This document shows positions 40,820-50,757 of a stretch of DNA of 64,000 nt, piece by piece. The first letter of the stretch is position 1, and each line of letters opens with the position of its first letter. The translations under genes were made by a program, and so were the position numbers. The DNA is taken from positions 62,001 through 126,000 of the forward strand of contig NZ_RHGY01000003.1 of NCBI RefSeq assembly GCF_003862435.1, written 5' to 3'. This stretch comes from Weissella viridescens. GTDB lineage: Bacteria > Bacillota > Bacilli > Lactobacillales > Lactobacillaceae. Below the pieces are notes generated by a model. That model was given only the letters and a program-made list of their open reading frames with translations, was not told where the DNA came from and made no database searches.

Positions 40820-42448
40820 ATGAATAAAGGTATTAAGAAGCCGCTGGTAGTTGCGGCTGGTTTTGTATTAGCAGGGACGGTCTTGTCGCAAACGACAGCC
40901 AGTGCTGATAAGTACAAGACCATTAATTGGACGGAAACAGCACCATTAAGTACGATGGACCCATCAAAAGTAACAGCAGCAATTGACTTTGATGGTTTGA
41001 CTGCTACAAATGATGGGCTCTTCCGAGCAGATAAAGAAAATGATCCACAGCCAGCATTGGCTGAATCATATACGAAGTCTGCCGACGGTTTGCATTATAC
41101 ATTTAAGCTTCGTCATAATCTTAAGTGGTCAAATGGTGATCCGTTGACAGCAAAAGACTTCGTTTATGGTTGGCAACGTACCAATGATCCAAAAACTGGA
41201 TCACAGTACGCTTACTTGTATTCAGGGATTAAGAATGCCGATGCCATTCAAGCTGGTAAAGTAAAGGACCTTTCAAAACTAGGGGTTAAGGCTGTTGATG
41301 ACCAGACCTTGCAAGTTGATTTGGAACGACCTTTACCACAATTGGTGGCGATGTTACCAATGGCACCTTTCTTCCCACAAAATGAAGCTTTCGTCAAAAA
41401 GGCGGGAAGCAATTATGGAACTGAATCTAAGTACATTCTTTCTTCAGGGCCATATGTTCAAAAGGACTGGAACGGTTCAAATGATGTCGTAACTTATGAA
41501 AAAAATCCTAAGTACTATGACAAAGATGCCGTGAAGACTAAGAAATTAGTCATCAAGACCATCGCGGATCAAAACACTGGATATAACCTTTACAAGTCAA
41601 ATACGATTGATTTCACCACGTTGTCACCACAACAAGTGACTGCATCAAGTCACAACAAGGCGTACGGCACTGTGCCATCAGCAACGACTTCTTATATGGA
41701 ATTGAATGAAAAGACAGTTCCAGAATTTAAGAACACAAATATTCGTCGAGCCTTCTCATACGCCATTAATCGTAAGATTTTGACAGACAAGGTTTTGACA
41801 GGTAGTGCAACACCAGCGACAACATTCTCTTCAACTAAGCTGGTTAAAGATCCTAATAACGGTGAAGACTTCTCAAAGTCAGTGACTGTTAAGGGCGCTG
41901 TAACGTACGACTTACCAAAAGCCCAAAAGCTCTTTGATGAAGGATTGAAGCAAACTGGTAAGAAGTCATTGAATGTGCAATTGCTTGTTGATGATAGTGA
42001 CGCCGCCAAGCGAACTTCACAATACTTGCAAGACCAATTGCAACGTGTCAAAGGCTTGAAGGTTACAATCAAGACGGTGCCTTATAAGCAACGTTTGCAA
42101 TTATCACAAACCAAGCAATTCCAAGCGGTTATTTCACTTTGGGGTGCTGATTATGCCGATCCATCAACATTCTCAGATTTGTATAAGTCCGGCGCATCAT
42201 TTAACCAAGGTTCATGGAACAACAAGGAATACACAGATTTGATTGATAAAGCGAATGGACCTGATGTGAACGACCCTAAGGCACGCTTTAATGATTACAA
42301 GCAGGCTGAACACATTATGAGTAAGGAAATGGGTGTTGTCCCACTTTACTACCGTTCACAAGCTGCATTCATTCGTCCAAGCGTGAAGGGCATGGTCACA
42401 CATCCATCTGGAGCACCATATGACTTCAAGTGGGCTTACAAGGAATAA
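40820..42448 (+). CDS. oppA: Oligopeptide-binding protein OppA, not lipidated
   Basis: Peptide receptor of the Opp importer. About 542 residues from the ATG at 40820 (GGAAGGA upstream). The signal peptide MNKGIKKPLVVAAGFVLAG ends in TTASA, a signal peptidase I site, where lactic acid bacteria usually have a lipobox LxxC. No Cys occurs in the whole protein. Mature part: SBP family 5 fold (PLSTMDPSKVTAAIDF, LRHNLKWSNGDPLTAKDFVYGW, YAINRKILTDKVLTG). First gene of oppABCDF. Confidence 0.95.
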   Translation: MNKGIKKPLVVAAGFVLAGTVLSQTTASADKYKTINWTETAPLSTMDPSKVTAAIDFDGLTATNDGLFRADKENDPQPALAESYTKSADGLHYTFKLRHNLKWSNGDPLTAKDFVYGWQRTNDPKTGSQYAYLYSGIKNADAIQAGKVKDLSKLGVKAVDDQTLQVDLERPLPQLVAMLPMAPFFPQNEAFVKKAGSNYGTESKYILSSGPYVQKDWNGSNDVVTYEKNPKYYDKDAVKTKKLVIKTIADQNTGYNLYKSNTIDFTTLSPQQVTASSHNKAYGTVPSATTSYMELNEKTVPEFKNTNIRRAFSYAINRKILTDKVLTGSATPATTFSSTKLVKDPNNGEDFSKSVTVKGAVTYDLPKAQKLFDEGLKQTGKKSLNVQLLVDDSDAAKRTSQYLQDQLQRVKGLKVTIKTVPYKQRLQLSQTKQFQAVISLWGADYADPSTFSDLYKSGASFNQGSWNNKEYTDLIDKANGPDVNDPKARFNDYKQAEHIMSKEMGVVPLYYRSQAAFIRPSVKGMVTHPSGAPYDFKWAYKE

Positions 42449-42512
42449 TACATCGTTGCTTCAATCAAATACTTTGGTTGCTGATTAATTAGGATAGAAA
42501 GGTTTGTCAGAT

Positions 42513-43442
42513 ATGTCGGGAATGGTTAAATATGTTTTAAAGCGACTAGGCATTATCTTATTAACGTTGATCATTATTATTTCAATAACGTTCTTCTTAA
42601 TGAAGTTAATGCCTGGGTCACCCTTGGCAAACGCAGCGCGTTTGTCTGATACACAACGTCAAGTAATTGAATCACAATATGGGTTAGATAAACCACTGAT
42701 TGTACAATATTGGAATTACCTCACGAATGCACTCCAATTTAACTTTGGAAACTCATTCCAATTCCAAGATCAACCCGTTTCAACCTTGATTGCACAACGC
42801 ATCGGCCCTTCAGCACAATTAGGAATTCAAGCCCTAGTGTTTGGGATTGTCGCTGGAATTGGTCTTGGTGCCGCTGCCGCTGTTCACCGTAACACAAAGA
42901 CAGACACATTTTTGTCTATCTTAGCTGTGTTGGGTGTTTCAATTCCATCATTCGTATTCGCAGCACTTTTGCAATACTATATTGGTTTGAAGTTAAACTG
43001 GTTGCCGATTGCTGGTTGGGAAGGTTTCAAGTTTACAATCTTGCCAACAATTGCCTTAGGCATGCAACCAATGGCAACTGCCGCTCGTTTCATTCGAACT
43101 GAAATGGTTGACGTTATGGGATCAGATTATATTGAATTAGCCCGTGCCAAGGGACTTTCAAGTAATGACATTGTATGGCGTCACACATTGCGTAACTCAC
43201 TGATCCCTTTGGTTACATTGATTGGGCCAATGGCCGTCAACTTAATGACTGGATCAGTTGTTATCGAAAAGATTTTCGCCATTCCAGGGATTGGGGGACA
43301 ATTCGTCTCATCAATTTTGACGAATGACTACCCATTAATTATGGGGACTACCATCGTTTACTCAATGATGTTGATGGTAGTGTTATTGATTACTGATATT
43401 TTGTATGGATTGATTGATCCACGAATTCGTTTAGCAAATTAG
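42513..43442 (+). CDS. oppB: Oligopeptide ABC transporter permease OppB
   Basis: Membrane subunit, about 309 residues, six TM helices. N-terminal MVKYVLKRLGIILLTLIIII and the EAA loop (YIELARAKGLSSNDIVWRHT) are typical. Start chosen at the ATG at 42513, about 12 nt after AGAAAGG; TTG 42504 is an alternative. Confidence 0.94.
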   Translation: MSGMVKYVLKRLGIILLTLIIIISITFFLMKLMPGSPLANAARLSDTQRQVIESQYGLDKPLIVQYWNYLTNALQFNFGNSFQFQDQPVSTLIAQRIGPSAQLGIQALVFGIVAGIGLGAAAAVHRNTKTDTFLSILAVLGVSIPSFVFAALLQYYIGLKLNWLPIAGWEGFKFTILPTIALGMQPMATAARFIRTEMVDVMGSDYIELARAKGLSSNDIVWRHTLRNSLIPLVTLIGPMAVNLMTGSVVIEKIFAIPGIGGQFVSSILTNDYPLIMGTTIVYSMMLMVVLLITDILYGLIDPRIRLAN

Positions 43443-43455
43443 GGAGGAACGAAAA

Positions 43456-44478
43456 ATGGCTGAATTAAATCAAGTGTCAGCAGCTGATTTCGAGTTGCTG
43501 CCTAATGACCGTAAACGTAATGATGAAACAATTGAAAAGCCATCATTGAGCTTTGCCCAAGATGCATGGCGTCGTTTGAAAAAGAATAAGGGAGCATTTG
43601 TGTCATTATGGATTATCATTGCGATTGTCCTAGGGGCTTTCCTTTCTGTGCCGTATGCCAATACAACGACCACATCTAAGCAAAATGTGATGCAACAAAA
43701 CTTGCCACCACGTATTCCAGGTAATATTCCGGGTTTCCGTGGAGAACAAAAAATTGATGGTGAAAAGTTCAATGCGTACGATCGTGCGCATGTGAAGAAG
43801 GGTGAGAACCACATCTTTGGAACTGATCAATTTGGACGTGACATTTTTAAGCGTGTCCTTTATGGAACACGTATCTCACTTGAGGTTGCCCTAATTGCGG
43901 CGCTAATTGACTTGGTCTTTGGTGTCTCATATGGTCTAATTTCCGGTTGGAAGGGTGGCCGCGTCGACATGGTGATGCAACGAATTGTCGAAATTGTGTC
44001 ATCAGTGCCAAACTTGGTTGTTTTTGTGTTGTTGATTTTGATTATGAAACCCGGTCTATTCTCAATTGCCTTGGGTATTTCATTAACTTCATGGACGTCA
44101 ATGGCCCGACTCGTCAGAGCCGACGTGTTGTCTTTGAAAGAACAGGACTTTATCTCGGCTGCCAAGAGTTTGGGAACCTCACCCATTAAGATTGGGCTCC
44201 GCCACTTGGTGCCTAACGTTTCATCAACCATTATTGTGCAATTGATGTTTACGATTCCTTCTGCAATCTTCTTTGAAGCTTTGCTTTCATTTATTGGAAT
44301 CGGAATTCCAGTGCCAATGGCATCACTTGGAACGTTACTCAATGACGGACAACAGGCCTTCCAATTCTATCCATATCAACTTGTATTCCCAGCAATCGTA
44401 ATGTCTGTTTTGATGATTGCCTTTAACTTGTTGGCGGATGGATTGCGCGATGCCTTTGATCCACGAACACGTGATTAA
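43456..44478 (+). CDS. oppC: Oligopeptide ABC transporter permease OppC
   Basis: Partner of OppB, 340 residues. A cytoplasmic N-terminal tail, TM1 (about 50-70), an exported loop, and the permease core with FGTDQFGRDIFKRVLYGTRISL, EAA loop FISAAKSLGTSPIKIGLRHL and SFIGIGIPVPMASLGTLL. Starts 13 bp after oppB with AGGGAGG. Confidence 0.94.
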   Translation: MAELNQVSAADFELLPNDRKRNDETIEKPSLSFAQDAWRRLKKNKGAFVSLWIIIAIVLGAFLSVPYANTTTTSKQNVMQQNLPPRIPGNIPGFRGEQKIDGEKFNAYDRAHVKKGENHIFGTDQFGRDIFKRVLYGTRISLEVALIAALIDLVFGVSYGLISGWKGGRVDMVMQRIVEIVSSVPNLVVFVLLILIMKPGLFSIALGISLTSWTSMARLVRADVLSLKEQDFISAAKSLGTSPIKIGLRHLVPNVSSTIIVQLMFTIPSAIFFEALLSFIGIGIPVPMASLGTLLNDGQQAFQFYPYQLVFPAIVMSVLMIAFNLLADGLRDAFDPRTRD

Positions 44479-44492
44479 GGAGTAGAGGGGAA

Positions 44493-45584
44493 ATGACAGA
44501 AAATATCCTTGAAGTAAATGATTTAAAAATCAATTTCCACACTGACAACGGAGACGTTCAAGCGATTCGTGATATCTACTTTAATCTTGAAAAAGGTGAA
44601 ACCTTAGCTTTAGTTGGTGAGTCTGGATCAGGTAAGTCAGTTACGACACGTGCGATTATGGGCTTGTTGGCTAAGAATGCGGAAATTGAACGCGGATCAA
44701 TTCAATTTAAGGGTAAGGAATTAATTGACTTACCTGAAAATGAATTCCGATCAATTCGTGGTTCTGAAATTGCAATGATTTTCCAAGACCCAATGACATC
44801 ATTGGATCCAACGATGAAAATTGGACAACAAATTGCAGAACCATTGATTAAGCACCAAGGTATGAGTAAAAAAGAAGCCTGGGATAAGGCTCTTGATATG
44901 ATGAATCTTGTTGGGATTCCAAATGCGAAAGCTCATATTAACGATTACCCACACCAATTCTCAGGTGGAATGCGTCAACGTATCGTGATTGCAATTGCGT
45001 TGATTGATAATCCTGAAGTTTTGATTGCTGATGAACCAACCACTGCCTTGGATGTGACGATTCAAGCCCAAATTTTGGACTTGATGAAGAAAATCCAACG
45101 TGAATTGGGAACATCAATTATCTTTATTACCCACGATTTGGGTGTTGTCGCAGGGATGGCTGACCGTGTGGCCGTGATGTATGCTGGACAAATTGTGGAA
45201 GTTGGAACGATTGATGAAATCTACGGTTTCCCACAACATCCCTATACATGGGGCTTGCTAAACTCAATGCCAACAACGCAAACAAGTAAGGGAAGCTTGG
45301 AAGCTATTCCAGGAACACCACCTGATTTGTTGAACCCACCAGTGGGGGATGCGTTTGCCGCGCGTAATAAATACGCCTTGGCAATTGATGAGAAAAAGCA
45401 ACCACCTTATTTCCAATTGTCACCAACTCACTTTGCAGCAACATGGCTATTAGATGAGCATGCGCCTGAAGTTGAGCCACCTTTGACAGTGCAACAACGT
45501 TGGGCAAAGTATAAGCAAGCTCATCCTGAAGCGGATAAAAAGCAAGCTCATCCAGTTGATGCATCTGCAATTTTGTCGAGATAG
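44493..45584 (+). CDS. oppD: Oligopeptide ABC transporter ATPase OppD
   Basis: 363 residues with Walker A LVGESGSGKSVTTRAIM, signature FSGGMRQRIVIAIAL, Walker B VLIADEPTTALD and the OppD/F C-terminal oligopeptide domain. The tail after about residue 300 departs from the usual compact Cys cluster: no Cys motif is visible, so an iron-sulfur-type site is not expected. Starts 14 bp after oppC. Confidence 0.94.
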   Translation: MTENILEVNDLKINFHTDNGDVQAIRDIYFNLEKGETLALVGESGSGKSVTTRAIMGLLAKNAEIERGSIQFKGKELIDLPENEFRSIRGSEIAMIFQDPMTSLDPTMKIGQQIAEPLIKHQGMSKKEAWDKALDMMNLVGIPNAKAHINDYPHQFSGGMRQRIVIAIALIDNPEVLIADEPTTALDVTIQAQILDLMKKIQRELGTSIIFITHDLGVVAGMADRVAVMYAGQIVEVGTIDEIYGFPQHPYTWGLLNSMPTTQTSKGSLEAIPGTPPDLLNPPVGDAFAARNKYALAIDEKKQPPYFQLSPTHFAATWLLDEHAPEVEPPLTVQQRWAKYKQAHPEADKKQAHPVDASAILSR

Positions 45585-45594
45585 GAGTTTGATG

Positions 45595-46545
45595 ATGGTA
45601 GAAGATCGTAAGAAACTGGTTGAAATTAAAAACCTAGACATTACCTTTAACAAAGGCCGTAAAAACCAAACTTTAGCGGTTCAAAACGCATCCTTTGATA
45701 TTTATGAAGGTGAGACGTTTGGATTAGTTGGTGAATCGGGTTCTGGTAAAACCACCATTGGACGTACAATTATGAAATTGAATGCGCCAACGGCCGGAGA
45801 AGTTTGGTATGACGGAACCGATGTCACTAAGATTAAAAAGAAGGCTGATATGAAGACCTTCCATCAAGAAGTGCAAATGATTTTCCAAGACCCACAAGCA
45901 TCATTAGATATGCGTATGAAGGTTAAGGATATTATTGCAGAAGGACTTGATGCCAATGGATTGGTCGATAGTGCTGATCAACGAACACAAATTGTTGATG
46001 ACATGCTCGAAACTGTTGGATTAAAGAAGGAACATGCGAACCGTTATCCACATGAGTTCTCAGGTGGACAACGTCAACGTATCGGAATTGCACGTGCTTT
46101 GGCAATGTCACCACGTTTCATTGTCGCTGACGAACCAATTTCAGCGTTGGACGTTTCAATTCAAGCGCAAGTTGTGAACCTTTTGCAAAAGTTGCAAAAG
46201 GAACGTAATTTGACTTATCTGTTCATCGCGCACGACCTTTCAATGGTTAAGTATATTTCTGACCGAATTGGGGTTTTGCACTGGGGTAAGATGGTTGAAA
46301 TTGGACCTGCTGATGAAGTGTATGATCATCCTTTGCATGACTATACACGTTCATTATTGAGCTCAATTCCTGAGCCAGATCCCGATGTGGAACAAAATCG
46401 TGAACCGATTGTTTATGATCCGACCCGTGAAATGGACGGACAAGATCGTACAATGGTTGAGATTGCGCCAGAACACTATGTTTGGGCAACACAAGATGAA
46501 ATTCCAATGTACCAAGATCGCGCCCGCGAGTTTGGTCTTATCTAG
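45595..46545 (+). CDS. oppF: Oligopeptide ABC transporter ATPase OppF
   Basis: About 316 residues with Walker A LVGESGSGKTTIGRTIM, QMIFQDPQASLD, signature FSGGQRQRIGIARALA and Walker B FIVADEPISALD. It pairs with OppD. The start is ATG 45592 or 45595 behind GGAG; the frame extends to 45556, but that would overlap oppD without a ribosome site. Last gene of the operon. Confidence 0.94.
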   Translation: MVEDRKKLVEIKNLDITFNKGRKNQTLAVQNASFDIYEGETFGLVGESGSGKTTIGRTIMKLNAPTAGEVWYDGTDVTKIKKKADMKTFHQEVQMIFQDPQASLDMRMKVKDIIAEGLDANGLVDSADQRTQIVDDMLETVGLKKEHANRYPHEFSGGQRQRIGIARALAMSPRFIVADEPISALDVSIQAQVVNLLQKLQKERNLTYLFIAHDLSMVKYISDRIGVLHWGKMVEIGPADEVYDHPLHDYTRSLLSSIPEPDPDVEQNREPIVYDPTREMDGQDRTMVEIAPEHYVWATQDEIPMYQDRAREFGLI

Positions 46546-46552
46546 GATTTAT

Positions 46553-46585
46553 AAAAGACGGAAATTTATTTCTGTCTTTTTTTTT
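46553..46585 (+). terminator. Terminator after oppF
   Basis: AAAGACGGAAA, loop, TTTCTGTCTTT and a long T run. Confidence 0.82.
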
Positions 46586-46673
46586 ATGGGGTCAATGGTG
46601 GGTGAAGTACTTTTTTACCCGTTATTCATGGTATAATGGAAGACAATACAAAAATGAGTAGGAGAACTATTTC

Positions 46674-48722
46674 GTGAAACAATGGCAAAACAAAATTAAA
46701 ATTCCACGGTTATTTCAGAATCGTTCGATTGGTTGGATTGTCATTCTTGTCTCGCTGATTGCGCTCTTAGGCCTGATTTTAGCGTTTAACGTCAGTTGGT
46801 TAATTGGTGTGATTTGGCTAATCTTGGTCTTAATTGCCTTGACGATTATTTTCCGAACATTGCGGGGGATCAGTGATGATACTGCACAATATTTGACGAA
46901 TTTGTCTTACCGTATTAAGCGTAGTGGTGAAGAATCAGCCTTGCAAATGCCAGTAGGATTACTTCTTTATAATGAAACACATACAGTAAATTGGGTTAAT
47001 CCATACTTGCAGGATTTGTTGGGATCAGAAATCATTATTGGTCATCAACTATCAGATCTTTCAGAAGCACTTGAAAAAATTGTGGATCAAGCCACGCAAG
47101 CACAGGATGAAGAACAGACGACGGATGATAACGAGACCACGAACCGTACGCGCCTTGAATGGTTAGATCGCGTATTTGAAGTCACGGTCCAAACTGATAT
47201 TCAGGTCATCTACTTTTATGATGTCACGGAAAATGAATCTATTAAAAAAGAGTATGAAGATCACCGACTCTTTATTGGGTTAGTATCCGTTGATAATTAT
47301 GATGAAATTACAGAAAGTATGAGTGATGCGAATGCATCGGCTCTGCGTACGTTCCTAACCCGTTCCTTGACGAATTGGATGGATGGGCATGAAATCTATA
47401 CCCGCCGGATTTCCGTTGATCGCTTTATGTTGATTGGTTATGATGCGGGATTAGAGCAAGCTGAATCGGATCGTTTCAGTATTTTGGATGATGTCCGTGA
47501 AGCAACATCAGCTCAAAACATGCCACTGACGTTAAGTATTGGAATTGCCTATCATGAGGCGTCAATTAATCGTCTTGCCGAAAATGCTCAGTCAAATCTT
47601 GATTTGGCCTTAGGTCGTGGTGGGGATCAAGTTGTGGTCCGTGCGGAAGATGGCGAAGCTCGTTTCTATGGTGGTAATACCAATCCGATGGTGAAACGAA
47701 CGCGTGTCCGTGCCCGTGTCATTTCGCAAGCATTAAGTGATTTAATTATCCAAGCTGATCAAGTCTTTATTATGGGCCATGCCAATCCAGATATGGATTC
47801 CTTTGGGGCGGCGCTCGGTGTACGTCGGATTGCCCAGATGCACGATAAGCCGTCTTGGGTAGTTTATGATCGTAGTCAATCAGCCCATTCCGATATTGAA
47901 CGTTTGTTGGCTGATTTGTCCGAAGAACCACGTAATGAGAATGCGATTATTGAGCCGAATGATGTCTTGAGTCAAGCAACTGAGCATAGCCTGTTGATTA
48001 TGGTTGACCACTCAAAACCGTCAATTACGGAATCACGTGAAGTGTATGACCGCTTGAGTGACCATGTCGTGATTATTGACCATCACCGTCGTGGTGAGGA
48101 GTTCCCATCTGAACCACAGTTGGTGTATGTCGAATCATATGCCTCATCAAGTTCAGAATTGGTTTCAGAACTCTTTGAATACCAGCCAAATAAACAAGGT
48201 CGTGGTTTGACGCGAGTTGAAGCCTCAGCCATGTTGGCGGGAATTCAAATTGATACGAAGTCATTTACGTTACGAACAGGAACGCGAACATTCGATGCAG
48301 CGAGTTATCTTCGTTCTGTCGGTGCTGACGGAACGTTGATTCAAGACTTCATGAAGGAATCAGTTGATTCATATCGTGATCGATCACGTTTAATCGAACA
48401 AGTTCAGGTTTATGATGATGTGGCCGTGGTGGTTGCAGATGATAATATCCAATATGATTCAGTCGTTGCTGCGCAAGCTGCAGATAGTTTGTTACAATTA
48501 ATTGGGGTGAAACGTTCGTTTGTCATTACCCGACGTGATGATGATACCATTGCTATTTCAGCCCGTTCCGATGGAACGGAAAATGTGCAGATTGTGATGG
48601 AACAAATGGGTGGTGGTGGCCATCTAAGTAATGCGGCGACGCAGTTACATGATACGACCACCCAAGCCGCTGCGGAAATGCTCAAGCAGACGTTAACCGA
48701 TTTAGCTGAAAATGAAGAATAA
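46674..48722 (+). CDS. gdpP: c-di-AMP phosphodiesterase GdpP
   Basis: Membrane-bound enzyme hydrolysing c-di-AMP, which controls potassium, osmotic and wall homeostasis. 682 residues: two TM helices (about 18-60), PAS-like domain (about 85-180), degenerate GGDEF (about 190-320, no GGDEF motif), DHH domain with [18 protein letters not shown] and [10 protein letters not shown], and DHHA1 with [16 protein letters not shown] start with AGGAG upstream. The order gdpP-rplI-dnaB is the Firmicutes standard. Confidence 0.96.
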   Translation: MKQWQNKIKIPRLFQNRSIGWIVILVSLIALLGLILAFNVSWLIGVIWLILVLIALTIIFRTLRGISDDTAQYLTNLSYRIKRSGEESALQMPVGLLLYNETHTVNWVNPYLQDLLGSEIIIGHQLSDLSEALEKIVDQATQAQDEEQTTDDNETTNRTRLEWLDRVFEVTVQTDIQVIYFYDVTENESIKKEYEDHRLFIGLVSVDNYDEITESMSDANASALRTFLTRSLTNWMDGHEIYTRRISVDRFMLIGYDAGLEQAESDRFSILDDVREATSAQNMPLTLSIGIAYHEASINRLAENAQSNLDLALGRGGDQVVVRAEDGEARFYGGNTNPMVKRTRVRARVISQALSDLIIQADQVFIMGHANPDMDSFGAALGVRRIAQMHDKPSWVVYDRSQSAHSDIERLLADLSEEPRNENAIIEPNDVLSQATEHSLLIMVDHSKPSITESREVYDRLSDHVVIIDHHRRGEEFPSEPQLVYVESYASSSSELVSELFEYQPNKQGRGLTRVEASAMLAGIQIDTKSFTLRTGTRTFDAASYLRSVGADGTLIQDFMKESVDSYRDRSRLIEQVQVYDDVAVVVADDNIQYDSVVAAQAADSLLQLIGVKRSFVITRRDDDTIAISARSDGTENVQIVMEQMGGGGHLSNAATQLHDTTTQAAAEMLKQTLTDLAENEE

Positions 48723-48736
48723 AAGGAGATAATACG

Positions 48737-49189
48737 ATGAAAGTAATCTTTTTAGAAGACGTTAAAGGTCGTGGTAAAAAGGGAGACATCAAGGACGTTC
48801 CTGATGGTTACGCCAACAACTTCTTAATTAAGAATAAGAAAGCTGAACCTGCAACTAAGAAAAATGTTTCAGTGAACAATGCCAAAAAGAAGGCAGAAGA
48901 ACGTGATGCCGCTGAAGAAAAGGCGGCGGCTGAAGCTTTGAAAGCTAAGCTGGAAGCTGACGACGCTGTCGTTGAAGTGAAAGCGAAGGCCGGAAGTGAT
49001 GGTCGTTTGTTTGGAGCAGTTTCATCAAAGCAAGTTGTTGAAGCTGCGAATAAGCAACTTGGCATCAAGCTTGATAAGCACAAGATGGATATGAAAGAAC
49101 CCATCCGTGCGCTTGGCTTCTCAAACATTAAAATCAAGTTACACAAGCAAGTTGAAGCAACTTTGCGTGTACACGTGGTTGAGCAATAA
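48737..49189 (+). CDS. rplI: 50S ribosomal protein bL9
   Basis: Large-subunit protein limiting frameshifting. 150 residues with [29 protein letters not shown], the long Ala/Glu/Lys connecting helix (about 50-75) and a C-terminal RNA-binding domain. AAAGGAG precedes the ATG. A terminator follows. Confidence 0.97.
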   Translation: MKVIFLEDVKGRGKKGDIKDVPDGYANNFLIKNKKAEPATKKNVSVNNAKKKAEERDAAEEKAAAEALKAKLEADDAVVEVKAKAGSDGRLFGAVSSKQVVEAANKQLGIKLDKHKMDMKEPIRALGFSNIKIKLHKQVEATLRVHVVEQ

Positions 49190-49199
49190 CGTATTTTAG

Positions 49200-49236
49200 A
49201 AAAGCAACGTTAGTGATAACGTTGCTTTTTATTTTG
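49200..49236 (+). terminator. Terminator after rplI
   Basis: AAAGCAACGTT, loop, AACGTTGCTTTTTATTTT. Confidence 0.88.
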
Positions 49237-49289
49237 TGTGAATCTGTTAAAATAAGGAAGACAGAACAAATTTTAAACGAGGTGGGCAC

Positions 49290-50699
49290 ATGCCAGAAAA
49301 TAATCAAAATGTTGCTTTAAGTGCACCACAAGATATTAAAGCGGAACAAGCGGTGTTGGGGTCGATTTTACTTTCGACAGACCCGACCGATTTGTTAGCA
49401 CAAGTGTCATCAATCTTGACGCCAGCGGACTTCTTTAGAACAGCACATCAGTTAATTTTCCGCGCCATGTTGAATCTGGATGATGAGCAACGCGCAATTG
49501 ACGTCCTAACCATCACCGATGAACTTGAGAAAGAAAATCAGGTGGAAAATGTTGGTGGGATGGCCTATCTAACTGAACTGGCGACGAGTGTGCCGGTTGC
49601 TGGAAATGCCATGTACTATGCGCGCATCGTTAAGGATAAGTCGCTCCGGCGTGAATTGATTGATACTCTGCAAGAAGGAACGCAAGGTTCGTATACCGGT
49701 GCTGAAGATGTTGAAGAATTGGTGGCTGATGTCAGTGCCAAGTTGGATACGATTAATGCTGGTGAGAAAACCACAGACTTTAAAGATATTGCAGAAGTAG
49801 TTAATCGTTCATTTGAACAGATTGAAGCTAATTCTGGAACTGATGACCAGGTGACGGGACTTGCCACAGGTTATCCAGCTTTGGATAATTTAACAACGGG
49901 TTTTCATGGCGGTGAAATGATTATCGTAGCTGCGCGACCAGCCGTTGGTAAAACTGCTTTTGTTTTGAATATCGCGCAACGCGTGGCGGTGGCTGATCCG
50001 AACTTGCCGGTTGTTATTTTTTCTTTGGAAATGCCGGACACGGCGTTGGTTAATCGAATGTTAGCTGCCGAAGGAAATATCAATTCGCAACACATGCGAA
50101 CGGGAACCTTGGATTCAGAAGAATGGAATAGTTTGGCAGTGGCCATGGGTTCATTATCAAAGACGAAAATCTTTATTGATGATACACCAGGAATTAAAGT
50201 GAATGAAATCCGTTCAAAGCTACGTCGACTTCAGAAAAAAGAAGGCCAAATTGGTTTGGTCATTATTGATTACCTTCAATTGATTGAGGGTAGCGGTTCG
50301 GAAGGACGTCAGCAAGAAGTTTCAGCAATTTCACGTTCGATTAAGAAGATGGCGATGGAGTTGGATACACCAGTGATTGCGCTATCGCAGTTGTCACGTA
50401 GTGTGGAACAGCGTCAAGATAAGCGTCCGATGCTTTCGGATATTCGTGAATCTGGATCAATCGAGCAGGATGCGGACATCGTGGCCTTTTTGTATCGTGA
50501 TGATTATTACCGCGACAATGAGGATGATGATAGTCCACAAGATCCACGTGAAGAAGAAGAACAAGATGTGGGTGAGATTGAAGTCATTATTGAAAAGAAC
50601 CGTTCTGGAGCACGTGGAACGGCTCACCTATTATTTGTGAAATCCTATAATAAATTCTCAAATATTGAGTATCGGGATGATGGTAATGGCTTTGGATAA
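49290..50699 (+). CDS. dnaB: Replicative DNA helicase DnaB (DnaC in Bacillus)
   Basis: Hexameric 5'-3' helicase of the replication fork. 469 residues: N-terminal primase-binding domain (about 15-115, APQDIKAEQAVLGSILLS), linker, RecA-like core with Walker A ARPAVGKTAFVLNIA (about 210), VVIFSLEMPD, VIIDYLQLI (Walker B), ALSQLSRSVEQR and DIRESGSIEQDAD. GAGGTGG precedes the ATG. Confidence 0.96.
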   Translation: MPENNQNVALSAPQDIKAEQAVLGSILLSTDPTDLLAQVSSILTPADFFRTAHQLIFRAMLNLDDEQRAIDVLTITDELEKENQVENVGGMAYLTELATSVPVAGNAMYYARIVKDKSLRRELIDTLQEGTQGSYTGAEDVEELVADVSAKLDTINAGEKTTDFKDIAEVVNRSFEQIEANSGTDDQVTGLATGYPALDNLTTGFHGGEMIIVAARPAVGKTAFVLNIAQRVAVADPNLPVVIFSLEMPDTALVNRMLAAEGNINSQHMRTGTLDSEEWNSLAVAMGSLSKTKIFIDDTPGIKVNEIRSKLRRLQKKEGQIGLVIIDYLQLIEGSGSEGRQQEVSAISRSIKKMAMELDTPVIALSQLSRSVEQRQDKRPMLSDIRESGSIEQDADIVAFLYRDDYYRDNEDDDSPQDPREEEEQDVGEIEVIIEKNRSGARGTAHLLFVKSYNKFSNIEYRDDGNGFG

Positions 50700-50702
50700 G
50701 TA

Positions 50703-50740
50703 AATGAATCAGTCAATCAATCGGTTGACTGATTCTTTCG
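50703..50740 (+). terminator. Terminator after dnaB
   Basis: GAATCAGTCAA (50706-50716) pairs with TTGACTGATTC (50725-50735), followed by TTTCGTTG. Open frames running through it from 50704 are spurious. Confidence 0.75.
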
Positions 50741-50757
50741 TTGTAAGGGGGAAAGGA

